Both the position numbers and the translations under genes were made by a program. 64,000 bases of DNA from Lysobacteraceae bacterium (GTDB taxonomy: Bacteria; Pseudomonadota; Gammaproteobacteria; Xanthomonadales; Xanthomonadaceae), in NCBI GenBank assembly GCA_016789405.1, contig JAEUPQ010000015.1, forward strand, positions 230,204 through 294,203, read 5' to 3'. The notes below the pieces were generated by a model. It was not told where the DNA came from. It saw nothing but the letters and a program-made list of their open reading frames with translations, and did no database searches. Positions within the stretch are counted from its first letter, which is position 1. Every line of letters starts with the position of its first letter. Below, piece after piece: positions 1 to 8,291 of this stretch.

Positions 1-1225
1 CGATCGGCAGCATCAGCACGATGAACAGGATCGAGAAGTACGGCGGGCCGACCGAGATCTTGTGTTCGCTGCCGATGGCGTCGAGCAGCAGCGGATACAG
101 CGTGCCGATCAGCACCATCGCGCAGGCGGCGGTGAGGAAGACGTTGTTGAGCAGCAGCAGGGTTTCGCGCGACTGTCCGGCGAAGGGTTTGCCCGGTGCG
201 TCATCGGCGCGCAGGGCGTAGAGCAGCAGCGAGGCACCGACGATCAGGCCGAGGAAGATCAGGATGAACAGCCCGCGTCCCGGATCGGCGGCGAACGCAT
301 GGACGCTGGTCAGCACGCCGGAGCGCACCAGGAAGGTGCCGAGCAGCGAGAGCGAGAAGGTGGCGATGGCCAGCAACAGCGTCCAGCTGCGGAAGCTGCC
401 GCGTTTTTCGGTGATCGCCTGCGAATGCAGCAGCGCCGCGCCGGCCAGCCAAGGCATGAAGCTGGCGTTCTCGACCGGATCCCAGAACCACCAGCCGCCC
501 CAGCCCAGTTCGTAATAGGCCCACCAGCTGCCGAGCGCGATGCCCAGCGTCAGGAACGCCCAGGCGACATTCGTCCACGGTCGCGTCCAGCGCAGCCAGC
601 CGGCGACCATCTCCGGTTTCGAGGCGTTGCGATCGAGCAGTGCCGCGATCGCGAACGCGAACGGCACGGCGAAGCCGACATAGCCCATGTAGAGCATCGG
701 CGGATGCACGATCAGGCCGAAATCCTGCAGCAGCGGGTTCAGGTCGCGCCCTTCTGCGGCGGCCGGCAGGATGCGCTCGAAGGGGTTGCTGGTGAAGATC
801 AGGAAGGCGAGGAAGCCGACACTGATGACGCCCATGGTGCCGAGCACGCGCGCGACCACGACGTCCGGCAGCGCACGCGAGAACAGCGCCACTGCAGCCG
901 TCCAGGCGGCCAGGATCAGCGCCCAGAGCAGCAGCGAGCCTTCATGCGCGCCCCACACCGCCGAGTAGCGGTACAGCATCGGCAGCAGCGAATTGGAATT
1001 CTCGGCGACGTAGCGCAGCGAGAAATCCTGGTTGACGAAGCCCCAGGTGAGGATGGCGAATGCGACGCCGACCAGCGCGAACTGGACGCCCGCGGCGGGA
1101 CGCGCGATCGCTATCCACGGCGCGATGCCGCGCTGCGCGCCGACCAGCGGCAGCACCGCCTGCAGCAGCGAGACCAGCAGCGCGAGGACGAGGGCGACGA
1201 CGCCCAGTTCCGGGAGCAGATGCAT
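1..1225 (-). CDS. ccmF: Cytochrome c maturation heme lyase subunit CcmF (C-terminal part outside window)
   Basis: Polytopic inner-membrane protein of the System I cytochrome c maturation pathway; with CcmH it attaches heme, delivered by holo-CcmE, to apocytochrome c in the periplasm. The protein begins [10 protein letters not shown] at 1225 and runs off the left edge, so about 408 N-terminal residues are visible. The tryptophan-rich WWD motif ([19 protein letters not shown]) that binds heme is present around residues 230-250, with many hydrophobic helices on both sides. It lies 6 bp downstream of ccmE as the last visible gene of ccmABCDEF. ccmG and ccmH would be expected beyond the edge. Identification is secure. 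Confidence 0.96.
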   Translation of the reverse strand, partial: MHLLPELGVVALVLALLVSLLQAVLPLVGAQRGIAPWIAIARPAAGVQFALVGVAFAILTWGFVNQDFSLRYVAENSNSLLPMLYRYSAVWGAHEGSLLLWALILAAWTAAVALFSRALPDVVVARVLGTMGVISVGFLAFLIFTSNPFERILPAAAEGRDLNPLLQDFGLIVHPPMLYMGYVGFAVPFAFAIAALLDRNASKPEMVAGWLRWTRPWTNVAWAFLTLGIALGSWWAYYELGWGGWWFWDPVENASFMPWLAGAALLHSQAITEKRGSFRSWTLLLAIATFSLSLLGTFLVRSGVLTSVHAFAADPGRGLFILIFLGLIVGASLLLYALRADDAPGKPFAGQSRETLLLLNNVFLTAACAMVLIGTLYPLLLDAIGSEHKISVGPPYFSILFIVLMLPI

Positions 1226-1231
1226 GCGTGC

Positions 1232-1768
1232 TCAGTATCCCTTCGTCGGTGCGTCGGCGGGTGCGTTGCCCGGTGCGGCGCCTGGCGTCGCCTTGTCTCC
1301 GGATGCGGCCGATTCGACCACGCCGTGCTTCTTGTGCGCCAGGCCCATCTTGTCGGCGACTTCCTTCGGCACGTAGGTTTCGTCGTGCTTGGCCAGCACC
1401 TGCTCGGCGACGAAGGTGTCGCCCTGCATGCGGCCGGTCGCAACCACGGCCTGCTTCTCGCGGAACAGGTCGGGCAGGATGCCCGTGTAGCGGACCGGCA
1501 ATTCCGCGTCGCCGTCGGTCACGCGGAAACTGGCTTCCATCGAACCCTCGGCGCGCTTGAACGAGCCAGCGGAGACCATGCCGCCGAGTCGGAACACCGT
1601 GTCGCCCGAGACCACCTTGGTTCCGGCGTCCCCACGGAGCACCTCGCCGGGCGTGTAGAGGTAGGCGACGTTGCGCTGCAGGGCCATCGTGACCAGCACT
1701 GCGGCCAGCGATGCGGCGGCGAGCACGAGGATGACGAACCAGAGGCGGCGTTTGCGGGTGGGATTCAT
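1232..1768 (-). CDS. ccmE: Cytochrome c maturation heme chaperone CcmE
   Basis: Periplasmic heme chaperone, 178 aa, anchored by one N-terminal membrane segment (about residues 9-29). It receives heme from CcmC, binds it covalently, and passes it to CcmF/H. The covalent heme ligand is His128 in the conserved context [12 protein letters not shown], and the OB-fold core precedes it. The frame stays open upstream, but the start at 1768 (MNPTRKRR) is chosen because its ATG overlaps the ccmD stop in an ATGA junction and places the anchor at the N-terminus. The C-terminal 30 residues are an Ala/Pro/Gly-rich tail, as is usual for the family. Confidence 0.96.
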   Translation of the reverse strand: MNPTRKRRLWFVILVLAAASLAAVLVTMALQRNVAYLYTPGEVLRGDAGTKVVSGDTVFRLGGMVSAGSFKRAEGSMEASFRVTDGDAELPVRYTGILPDLFREKQAVVATGRMQGDTFVAEQVLAKHDETYVPKEVADKMGLAHKKHGVVESAASGDKATPGAAPGNAPADAPTKGY

Positions 1769-1935
1769 CGATGCAGTTCCGTGGAAGTCGGTGCGCTCTT
1801 GGCGGCGGCGCGGCGCGCGCGCTGGACGACGTCGCGCAGGGTGCGGCGGATGCGCAGTGCGGGCGCGAGCATGTCCCAGAGCATCACGACGAGGAAGACC
1901 GCATAGGCGGCGACGACGTAGCCGAGATAGGTCAT
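1765..1935 (-). CDS. ccmD: Cytochrome c maturation protein CcmD
   Basis: A 56-residue single-pass membrane protein that helps release holo-CcmE from the CcmABC complex. The sequence begins [20 protein letters not shown], one transmembrane helix, followed by a positively charged cytoplasmic tail ([16 protein letters not shown]), which is the standard CcmD plan. It overlaps ccmC upstream (ATGA, 1932-1935) and ccmE downstream (ATGA, 1765-1768), so translation of the three genes is probably coupled. The family is poorly conserved in sequence; position, size and topology support the call. Confidence 0.9.
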   Translation of the reverse strand: MTYLGYVVAAYAVFLVVMLWDMLAPALRIRRTLRDVVQRARRAAAKSAPTSTELHR

Positions 1936-2702
1936 GGCGTGGTGTCCTCGTCATTGCCCTCGATGCCGGCGCGCTGGCGGACCCATGCCTTGCCGGTTTC
2001 GCGTTCGAGGTTGTCGGCGCGCGCGCGCTGGAGCAGCGAGCCAGCGAACCAGAACTTGGTGCCGATCACCATCAGGATCAGCGGCGGCAGCATGCTGGCG
2101 TCCATGCTGGATTCGCCGAACACGCGGATGGTCTGGCCCTGGTGCAGCGAATTCCACCATTCGACCGAGTAACGGATGATCGGCAGCAGCACCACGCCGA
2201 CGATGGCCAGCAGTCCGGCCGCGCGCGCGGCGTTGCGGCGGTCGTCGACGGCCTGGTACAGGCCGATCACGCCCAGGTACAGGAACAGCAGTACCAGTTC
2301 GCTGGTCAGGCGCGGATCCCACTCCCACCAGGTGCCCCACATCGGCTTGCCCCAGATCGACCCGGTGGCGAGGGTGATGACGGTGAAGGCGGCGCCGATC
2401 GGCGCGCAGGCCATCGCGAGGATCTCGCACAACTTGATGCGCCAGATCAGCGCGATTGCCGAATACACCGCCATCAGCCCGAACACGAACATGCTCATCC
2501 AGGCCGACGGCACGTGAATGTAGAGGATGCGGAAGCTGTCGCCCTGCTGGTAATCGGCCGGAACGTTGAACAGGGCCAGCCAGATGCCCACGCCCATGAC
2601 CAGCAGGCCGATGCCGAAGCACCACGGCACCCAGCGCGCCGCGAAGCGGTCGAAGTACGGTGGCGAACCGAGTTGGTGGAACCAGCGGAGTACGGGATTC
2701 AT
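1932..2702 (-). CDS. ccmC: Heme export/transfer protein CcmC
   Basis: A 256-aa, six-helix inner-membrane protein that loads heme onto the periplasmic chaperone CcmE. The WWD motif ([19 protein letters not shown]) is intact, and histidines in flanking periplasmic loops ([14 protein letters not shown]) match the known heme ligands. The ATG at 2702 ([12 protein letters not shown]) is preferred over upstream in-frame starts because upstream residues are low-complexity and not family-like. It is separated from ccmB by 129 bp, the only sizeable gap within this ccm cluster. Confidence 0.96.
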   Translation of the reverse strand: MNPVLRWFHQLGSPPYFDRFAARWVPWCFGIGLLVMGVGIWLALFNVPADYQQGDSFRILYIHVPSAWMSMFVFGLMAVYSAIALIWRIKLCEILAMACAPIGAAFTVITLATGSIWGKPMWGTWWEWDPRLTSELVLLFLYLGVIGLYQAVDDRRNAARAAGLLAIVGVVLLPIIRYSVEWWNSLHQGQTIRVFGESSMDASMLPPLILMVIGTKFWFAGSLLQRARADNLERETGKAWVRQRAGIEGNDEDTTP

Positions 2703-2832
2703 GTCGGCGGGATCGAACTCGGCAGGTGGAGGGCGGTGCGGTCGGGGCAGGGCGGCGCAGTCTGGATCGCGGCGGACGTGCCCGCCTTGAGCCATCTCAA
2801 ATGCCGTGGACCCGGTGCCAGCACGCACATCG

Positions 2833-3543
2833 TCAGTTCACCGCGATCCGGATCGCCGCAGCCGCGGTGAGCGGCGCCAGCACCATCGCGACGACAAGGC
2901 CGGCGGCGAGCAGGAGCAGTGCGCCGATCGGGTCCATGCCCTGCGCGCTGGCCGCGACGCTGCCGGCGCCATACACCAGCACCGGCACGTAGAGCGGCAA
3001 CGCCAGCAGGCCGACAAGGATACCGGAGCGGCGCATGCCCACAGTGAGTGCTGCGATGACGGCGCCGATCAGGCTCAGCAGCGGCGTGCCCAAGGCCAGC
3101 CCCGCCATCAGCACCGGCAGCTGCGCGCGAGGAAGGTGCAGCAATTCGGCGAGGAAGGGCGTGGCCAGCAGCAGCGGCAGCGCGGTCGTCGCCCAATGGA
3201 TGCCGGTGCGTACCGCCACCAGCCAGGCCAGGGGCACAGGCGCCAGCATCCATTGCTCCAGCGAACCGTCCTCGGCGTCGCCGCGGAACAGGCTGTCCAG
3301 CGCCAGCAGGCCGGCGAGCAGGGCCGCGACCCACAGCACGCCGGCTGCGACCTGCGCCTGCAGCTTCGCGTCGCTGCCCAGCGCCAGCGCGAACAGCACC
3401 ACCACGATCAGGGCGAACAGCGCAGGCTGGAAGGCGTCGCCTCGACGGCGCCAGACCAGCCGGAGGTCGCGCAGCACCAATGCAGACGCGGTCCTCATCA
3501 GGGACGGGGGAACGGTGTCGACGCGCATCCGCGGCCCGGTCAT
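2833..3543 (-). CDS. ccmB: Heme exporter membrane subunit CcmB
   Basis: A 236-aa membrane component of the CcmAB ABC transporter, which uses ATP to release holo-CcmE from CcmC. After a short polar N-terminus ([17 protein letters not shown], the family-typical entry motif) there are six hydrophobic segments. The start at 3543 forms an ATGA overlap with the ccmA stop. An internal Met ([12 protein letters not shown]) is a possible alternative start 15 residues in. Family membership is clear. Confidence 0.95.
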   Translation of the reverse strand: MTGPRMRVDTVPPSLMRTASALVLRDLRLVWRRRGDAFQPALFALIVVVLFALALGSDAKLQAQVAAGVLWVAALLAGLLALDSLFRGDAEDGSLEQWMLAPVPLAWLVAVRTGIHWATTALPLLLATPFLAELLHLPRAQLPVLMAGLALGTPLLSLIGAVIAALTVGMRRSGILVGLLALPLYVPVLVYGAGSVAASAQGMDPIGALLLLAAGLVVAMVLAPLTAAAAIRIAVN

Positions 3544-4184
3544 GCGGCCTTCCTCAGCACGAGTTCGCGCGTGCGCACCGGCGGGGCAGCGTAGGCGCCG
3601 TGGGTGGTGACGAGCGCCGCGCCGCCTTCGCCGAGGTGGGCCTCGACCATGCGGTTGACCAGCGCGATCCCGTCGAGGTCCAGGTTCGCGTAGGGCTCGT
3701 CGAGCAGCCACACCGGCGCGGGCGAGAGCCACACGCGGGCCAGGGACAGCCGCTTCTTCTGCCCGGCCGAGAGCTGGCGGGCGAGGGTGTCCTGGTAGCC
3801 GTCCAGGCCGACCATCCGCATGGCGGCATCGGGCGACAGGGTGCCGGCCTTGCCATGCAGGCCGCAGAGGAAGTCGAGGTTTTCCAGCGCGCTGAGGTCG
3901 GCCTTGAGCGCCGGCAGGTGGCCCAGGTAGGCCAGGGCCCGCGTGCGCTCGGGTGTGGCGGTCGGCTGGCCGTCGATCAGGATCGCGCCCGATTCCGGGC
4001 GCAGCAGCCCGGCGAGCACCCGCAGCAGGGTCGTCTTGCCCGCGCCATTGTCGCCACGCACCAGCAGGGCCTCGCTGGCGTCCACCGCGAAGTCCAGCGG
4101 GCCGAAGACCGGCTCGTCGTTGCGCATGAAGATCAGGCCGCGTGCTGCGAGCAGCGGCGGTGCGGGTCCATCGGTGACAGTCAT
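3540..4184 (-). CDS. ccmA: Heme exporter ATP-binding subunit CcmA
   Basis: A 214-aa ATPase of the CcmAB transporter. Walker A is GDNGAGKTT (about residues 44-52), the ABC signature is [13 protein letters not shown], Walker B is VWLLDEP, and the switch histidine follows in VTTHG. It is the first ccm gene on this strand and overlaps ccmB by four bases. Two DUF3293 genes lie 43 bp upstream on the same strand with no obvious terminator between, so the ccm operon promoter may lie upstream of them. The ATG at 4184 is the first in-frame start giving a normal-length ABC protein. Confidence 0.96.
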   Translation of the reverse strand: MTVTDGPAPPLLAARGLIFMRNDEPVFGPLDFAVDASEALLVRGDNGAGKTTLLRVLAGLLRPESGAILIDGQPTATPERTRALAYLGHLPALKADLSALENLDFLCGLHGKAGTLSPDAAMRMVGLDGYQDTLARQLSAGQKKRLSLARVWLSPAPVWLLDEPYANLDLDGIALVNRMVEAHLGEGGAALVTTHGAYAAPPVRTRELVLRKAA

Positions 4185-4227
4185 TGCAGAGGGTCGACCG
4201 GAGAAGGTCCGGCCACGATCACCGATT

Positions 4228-4764
4228 TTACGGCGAGCGCGCCGACTTTGCCTCGGTGTCGGCATGGCCTGCTGCGCGGGCGCCGATCGGATCGCTCCAG
4301 TCCACCCATGCCGTGCCGGCACATGCACGGGGCGCCGAAGCCTGCATCCGCAGGCGGACAGGCGTTCCGCGCGACCACAGCAGGGTCCCGATCTGGCCGA
4401 AATCGCGTGCCAGCGTGTCGAATGCGTCGACGTCGGGGGCGACCAGCAGCCAGTTGTACGCACGCCAGACCCGGTTCGGCGCGGAGACGAAGGCCGGCCG
4501 GTAACGCAGCCCCAGCTCGTCCATCCGGCGCTGCAAGGCACGATCGGCACTGCGGTTGTCGATGTCCGCGCGCATGTGCTGGCCCGGATTGGCGGCAGTC
4601 ATCAGGCCGAAGCGGCCGGCATCGGGAAAGGCGGTGTCGACCTCGGGCGCCAGCTGGCCGATCGCCAGGCGCAGCCACACGCCATCGAGTTCCCAGCGGT
4701 AGTCGGCGGCCAGGTAACTGGTGGCGAGGTGGGCGATGCGTTCGGGGGACGGGCCGTAGGACAT
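4228..4764 (-). CDS. DUF3293 family protein, second of a tandem pair
   Basis: A 178-aa soluble protein of unknown function. It shares [10 protein letters not shown] at the N-terminus and the order of conserved blocks (IG..APE, F.D.G.FGL, LR.RPAF.S..NR.WR, FG.....LLW) with the gene immediately upstream, so the two are tandem paralogs. Both resemble DUF3293, a small bacterial family usually encoded singly. This copy diverges more: the family block around AWDPYS reads AANPGQ here, although a downstream Asn is kept. It lies 56 bp after its paralog and 43 bp before ccmA, all on the minus strand. No function can be assigned. Confidence 0.75.
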   Translation of the reverse strand: MSYGPSPERIAHLATSYLAADYRWELDGVWLRLAIGQLAPEVDTAFPDAGRFGLMTAANPGQHMRADIDNRSADRALQRRMDELGLRYRPAFVSAPNRVWRAYNWLLVAPDVDAFDTLARDFGQIGTLLWSRGTPVRLRMQASAPRACAGTAWVDWSDPIGARAAGHADTEAKSARSP

Positions 4765-4820
4765 GTCGGCTGGGAAGCGGGTCTTGCCGGTGCCTATCGT
4801 GGCCCCGGGGCTTGCCGCGA

Positions 4821-5321
4821 TCAATCCCCGATGCCGGTGAGCAGCCAGTCGACGCAGTCGTCCGGCTCGAAATCGGCAGGCCTGGCGGCATCGACCCGCA
4901 GCCTGACAGGCTCGCCCGGGGCCCAATACAGCGTCGCGAGTTGACCGTAGCGGCGCGAGAGCGCGTCGAAATCGTCCACGGGCATGTCCATCACCAGCCA
5001 GCTCGGTTCGCGCCAGGTGCGGTTGGTCGCCGACGAGAACGCCGCGCGGAAGCGCAGGCCGCTGGCCAGGATGTCCTTTTCGAGAAGGTCGTCGGCCTTG
5101 CGGTTGATCGGTTCGGGACGCGGGATCGAATACGGATCCCACGCCGACAGCAGGCCGAAATGGCCCACATCGGGAAATTCGATGGCAAGTTCCGGGGCAG
5201 GTTCGCCGATGCGGATGTTGCGCCAGTCGCCCGCCGTCTCCCAGCGGTAATCGGCAGCAAGATACGCCCGTACGAGTTCGGCGATCCGTGCCTGGTCTGC
5301 GCGTGGGGGGGAAGACGGCAT
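4821..5321 (-). CDS. DUF3293 family protein, first of a tandem pair
   Basis: A 166-aa soluble protein without signal peptide or membrane segment. It has the DUF3293 layout: [11 protein letters not shown] near residue 18, IRIGEPAPEL, then LLSAWDPYS followed by a conserved Asn (EPINRKAD), and NRTWREPSWLV. It is closer to the family consensus than the adjacent copy. The gene is divergent from the aminotransferase gene at 5451, leaving about 130 bp for promoters in both directions. Function is unknown; co-orientation with ccmABCDEF suggests co-transcription but not necessarily a role in cytochrome maturation. Confidence 0.78.
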   Translation of the reverse strand: MPSSPPRADQARIAELVRAYLAADYRWETAGDWRNIRIGEPAPELAIEFPDVGHFGLLSAWDPYSIPRPEPINRKADDLLEKDILASGLRFRAAFSSATNRTWREPSWLVMDMPVDDFDALSRRYGQLATLYWAPGEPVRLRVDAARPADFEPDDCVDWLLTGIGD

Positions 5322-5450
5322 CGCATAGGTTTAACCCAGCGGCGCCGGACCGTAAACTCTGGCGCCCCCGTCCGGGCTGTGTTAGCCGCGGGTCGCCCGG
5401 TCACGGAGATGAACGGGCATTCATCCTCACATTCGCCGCAGGAAACGAGC

Positions 5451-6596
5451 ATGCCGCAGACCAAGTTGCCCAAGGTGGGCACGACCATCTTCACCGTGAT
5501 GTCGCAGCTCGCCGCCGAGCACGGCGCGATCAACCTGGGGCAGGGTTTCCCGGACTTCCCGGTCCCGCAGCGGCTGGTCGACGAACTGGACAAGGCCATG
5601 CGCGCCGGCCACAACCAGTACTCGATGATGACCGGCATTCCGGCCCTGCGCCGGGCGATCGCCGACAAGACCCAGCGGGTCTACGGGGTGCGTCCCGACG
5701 AGAACGCCGAGATCACGGTGACCAGCGGCGCGACCGAGGCGATCTTCAACGCGATCCATGCGGTGGTGCGCGAAGGCGAGGAAGTGATCGTCCTCGACCC
5801 CTGCTACGACTGCTACGAACCGGCGATCGACCTGGCCGGCGCGCGCGCGGTGCACATTCCGCTCGACCCGGTCACCTTCGCGCCGGACTGGAACCAGGTG
5901 CGCGCGGCGATCACGCCGAAGACGCGCATGCTGATGATCAACAGCCCGCACAACCCGTCCGGCGCCATGCTCGGCGTCGACGACATGAACACGGTTGCAG
6001 ACATCCTCCGCGACACCGGTATCTGGCTGCTGTCCGACGAGGTCTACGAGCACATCGTGTTCGATGGCGCCCGCCATGAATCGGCGCTGCGCTATCCGGA
6101 GCTGCGCGAACGCGCCTTCGTGATCTCCAGCTTCGGCAAGACCTACCACTGCACCGGCTGGAAGGTGGGCTACTGCATCGCGCCGCCGGCCCTGAGCGCC
6201 GAGTTCCGCAAGGTGCACCAGTACAACGTGTTCTGCACCTTCCATCCGGCCCAGCACGCTTTCGCCGCGATGATCGACGCCGAGCCCGAGCACTACGAGC
6301 AGCTCGGCGCCTTCTACGAAGCCAAGCGCGACCGCTTCCGCGAGCAGCTGCTGCAGACGAAGCTGAAGCCGCTGCCGGTGCCGGGCGGCTATTTCCAGCT
6401 GGTCGACTATTCCGCGGTCAGCGATCTCGACGACGTCGAATTCTGCCGCTGGCTGACGATCGAGAAGGGTGTCACTGCGATCCCGCTGTCGCCGTTCTAC
6501 GAAACGCCGCCGGCCGGCCAGCGCCTGGCGCGGCTGTGCTTCGCCAAGAACGAAGCGACGCTGGATGCCGCGATCGAACGACTGATGAGGCTCTGA
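5451..6596 (+). CDS. ybdL: Methionine (glutamine-dependent) aminotransferase, YbdL type
   Basis: A 381-aa PLP-dependent fold-type I aminotransferase. It has the substrate-loop motif NLGQGFPDFPVP, NSPHNPSG with Asn168, Asp196 in LLSDEVYE, and the Schiff-base Lys230 in SSFGKTYHCTGWKVGY, a sequence characteristic of YbdL/KAT-like methionine aminotransferases. The family transaminates 2-oxo-4-methylthiobutyrate to methionine, preferring glutamine as donor. The start at 5451 has a good ribosome site (AGGAAACG) and family-like N-terminus; an in-frame ATG at 5409 lacks one. It sits one base before the omega-amidase gene, consistent with a joint glutamine transaminase/omega-amidase pathway closing methionine salvage. 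Confidence 0.93.
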   Translation: MPQTKLPKVGTTIFTVMSQLAAEHGAINLGQGFPDFPVPQRLVDELDKAMRAGHNQYSMMTGIPALRRAIADKTQRVYGVRPDENAEITVTSGATEAIFNAIHAVVREGEEVIVLDPCYDCYEPAIDLAGARAVHIPLDPVTFAPDWNQVRAAITPKTRMLMINSPHNPSGAMLGVDDMNTVADILRDTGIWLLSDEVYEHIVFDGARHESALRYPELRERAFVISSFGKTYHCTGWKVGYCIAPPALSAEFRKVHQYNVFCTFHPAQHAFAAMIDAEPEHYEQLGAFYEAKRDRFREQLLQTKLKPLPVPGGYFQLVDYSAVSDLDDVEFCRWLTIEKGVTAIPLSPFYETPPAGQRLARLCFAKNEATLDAAIERLMRL

Positions 6597-6597
6597 C

Positions 6598-7395
6598 ATG
6601 GACGATTTGCGCATCACCCTCGTGCAGGGCGATACCCGCTGGCACGATCCGGAAGGCAATCGCGACTACTACGGCGACCTGATCGCCGGTCTGCGCGGCC
6701 AGACCGATCTGGTCGTGTTGCCGGAAACCTTCACCAGCGGCTTCTCGAACGAAGCGATCGCCCAGGCCGAGAGCATGGACGGCCCGACCGTGGCATGGCT
6801 GCGCGCGCAGGCGAAGGCGCTCGATGCCGCCGTCTGCGGCAGCGTGCAGCTGCGCGACGGCGAAGGTGTCTACAACCGCATGCTGTTCGCCACGCCCGAT
6901 GGCGGGCTTCACACCTACGACAAGCGCCATCTGTTCCGCTATGGTCGCGAACACGAGCGTTATACGGCCGGGCGCGATCGGCTGACCGTCGAATGGCGCG
7001 GCTGGCGCATCTGCCCGCTGGTCTGCTACGACCTGCGTTTCCCGGTGTTCGCGCGCAACCGCTACGACGTGGAGCGTCCGCAGCAGCTCGACTACGACCT
7101 GCTGCTGTTCGTCGCCAACTGGCCATCGGCACGCGCCTACCCGTGGAAGACCCTGCTGCGCGCCCGCGCGATCGAGAACCTGTGCTACGTCGCCGGTCTC
7201 AATCGCGTCGGCACGGACGGCAACAATCTCCACTATTCGGGCGACAGCGCGGTGATCGATTTCCTCGGTCAACCGATCAGCGAGTGCACGGACGAGCCCG
7301 TGGTCGTCACCACCACGCTGCAGGCGAAGGAACTCGCCGCACACCGCGAGCGTTTCCCGGCGATGCTGGACGGTGACGCGTTCGAGCTGCGCTGA
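6598..7395 (+). CDS. yafV: Omega-amidase, YafV type (nitrilase superfamily)
   Basis: A 265-aa nitrilase-superfamily hydrolase with catalytic triad Glu43 (LPETFTSGF), Lys109 (YDKRHLF) and Cys143 (LVCYDLRFPVF). YafV/Nit2-type omega-amidases convert alpha-ketoglutaramate, the keto acid left when glutamine donates its amino group, to 2-oxoglutarate and ammonia. This pulls the otherwise reversible transamination forward. The ATG follows the ybdL stop by one base, so expression is almost certainly coupled. The 3' end converges on the minus-strand gene ending at 7399 with only three bases between stops. Confidence 0.93.
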   Translation: MDDLRITLVQGDTRWHDPEGNRDYYGDLIAGLRGQTDLVVLPETFTSGFSNEAIAQAESMDGPTVAWLRAQAKALDAAVCGSVQLRDGEGVYNRMLFATPDGGLHTYDKRHLFRYGREHERYTAGRDRLTVEWRGWRICPLVCYDLRFPVFARNRYDVERPQQLDYDLLLFVANWPSARAYPWKTLLRARAIENLCYVAGLNRVGTDGNNLHYSGDSAVIDFLGQPISECTDEPVVVTTTLQAKELAAHRERFPAMLDGDAFELR

Positions 7396-7398
7396 CGC

Positions 7399-7692
7399 TC
7401 AGCGGACGCGCGCCCGGGTACGAGCGCGCGTCAGTCGCATGCGCATGACCGCGAATGCGATCACGCACGCGCAGAACACCGGGAACGAGGGCAGGGCGGT
7501 GATCGGCGTGTCGACGTAGGCATGGATGCCGCTGCCGTCGAAGTCGCAGAGCCAGCGCGCGTAGTCGAAGGCGCCACCGCCGTCGAGACAGGCATCCGGT
7601 GCGGTCAGGTCGGCATGGAACCACCATGCCGCGGTGGTGAGTGCGGCGACGGTGGCATGGCGCAGGCAGCGGATCGGCAAATGCTCGCTCAT
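7399..7692 (-). CDS. Small membrane protein of unknown function
   Basis: A 97-aa protein starting MSEHLPIRCLRHATVAALTT. Hydrophobic stretches lie near residues 9-24 and 62-80 (ITALPSFPVFCACVIAFAVM), with an Arg-rich C-terminus (RLTRARTRARVR). The loop between contains three Cys and several Asp. Its ATG overlaps the stop of the preceding membrane gene in an ATGA junction, so it is probably translated together with that gene and the FAD oxidoreductase. I do not recognise the family. Confidence 0.62.
   Translation of the reverse strand: MSEHLPIRCLRHATVAALTTAAWWFHADLTAPDACLDGGGAFDYARWLCDFDGSGIHAYVDTPITALPSFPVFCACVIAFAVMRMRLTRARTRARVR
7405..7432 (+). terminator. Candidate hairpin terminator after yafV
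   Basis: A perfect 9-bp inverted repeat (GACGCGCGC at 7405-7413 and GCGCGCGTC at 7424-7432, 10-nt loop) begins nine bases after the yafV stop. It has no clear T-run and lies inside the last codons of the convergent small gene, where it encodes an Arg-rich tail. A role in ending yafV transcription is inferred only from position and stability. Confidence 0.4.
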
Positions 7693-8291
7693 GGCGAATG
7701 GTCTTCCTGTTCGTTGGTCGCACAGCGCTTGGCGGCACTGGATGCGCCGCTCCAGTGCGGCGCCGATTCGAAGCGGAGCGTTCGATAGCTCCACAGGCGC
7801 ACGTCGCGCCCGCGTGCGATCCATGCGTGCGGTCGGGACGGAGTCTCGTCCGAGAGGTGCCATCGGATCGACTCGACGAGCAGTTGCGAATCCCTGCAGC
7901 GTCGTGGCGTCGAGCCCAGCGCGGACTCCATCAACGCGGTCCGGACGATCTCGCCGCACAGCAGCGGTGTCCACATGATCGCGACGGTGCCGGCAAGCAT
8001 CCGGGGCCAGCGCCCGGCGCCGCTGGAAGCGCGGCGTAGCGGAATCCATGCGGCGGCGAGTGCCATGGCGGCGGCCACCAGGCACAACAAGGCGAAGGTC
8101 GGCGCGCGCACGATCATCCCGACGAGCCGGGTCGGCAGCCAGGGCGGAAGGAACGCCTGCACGACCGCGTGGCCGGGCCCCAGCATGATCCAGACCTGCA
8201 GGACCACGAACATGTGCAGCGCGAACAATGATTTCAGCCCGAATGCTGGCACCTTGGCTTCCGGCGTGTCGTTGGCGTCGTCCGTGCTCAT
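7689..8291 (-). CDS. Membrane protein of unknown function
   Basis: A 200-aa protein with a short acidic N-terminus (MSTDDANDTPEAK), three likely membrane helices at about residues 22-42, 63-87 and 101-121, and a polar C-terminal region of about 80 residues containing two of its four Cys. The ATG overlaps the stop of the FAD oxidoreductase (8288-8291), and its own stop overlaps the next gene, making a three-gene coupled set. No known family is recognised. Confidence 0.65.
   Translation of the reverse strand: MSTDDANDTPEAKVPAFGLKSLFALHMFVVLQVWIMLGPGHAVVQAFLPPWLPTRLVGMIVRAPTFALLCLVAAAMALAAAWIPLRRASSGAGRWPRMLAGTVAIMWTPLLCGEIVRTALMESALGSTPRRCRDSQLLVESIRWHLSDETPSRPHAWIARGRDVRLWSYRTLRFESAPHWSGASSAAKRCATNEQEDHSP

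Noticed and set aside
62..1906. A 614-codon plus-strand frame.
   Set aside because: Antisense to ccmF/ccmE/ccmD, Gln/Arg-rich shadow translation.
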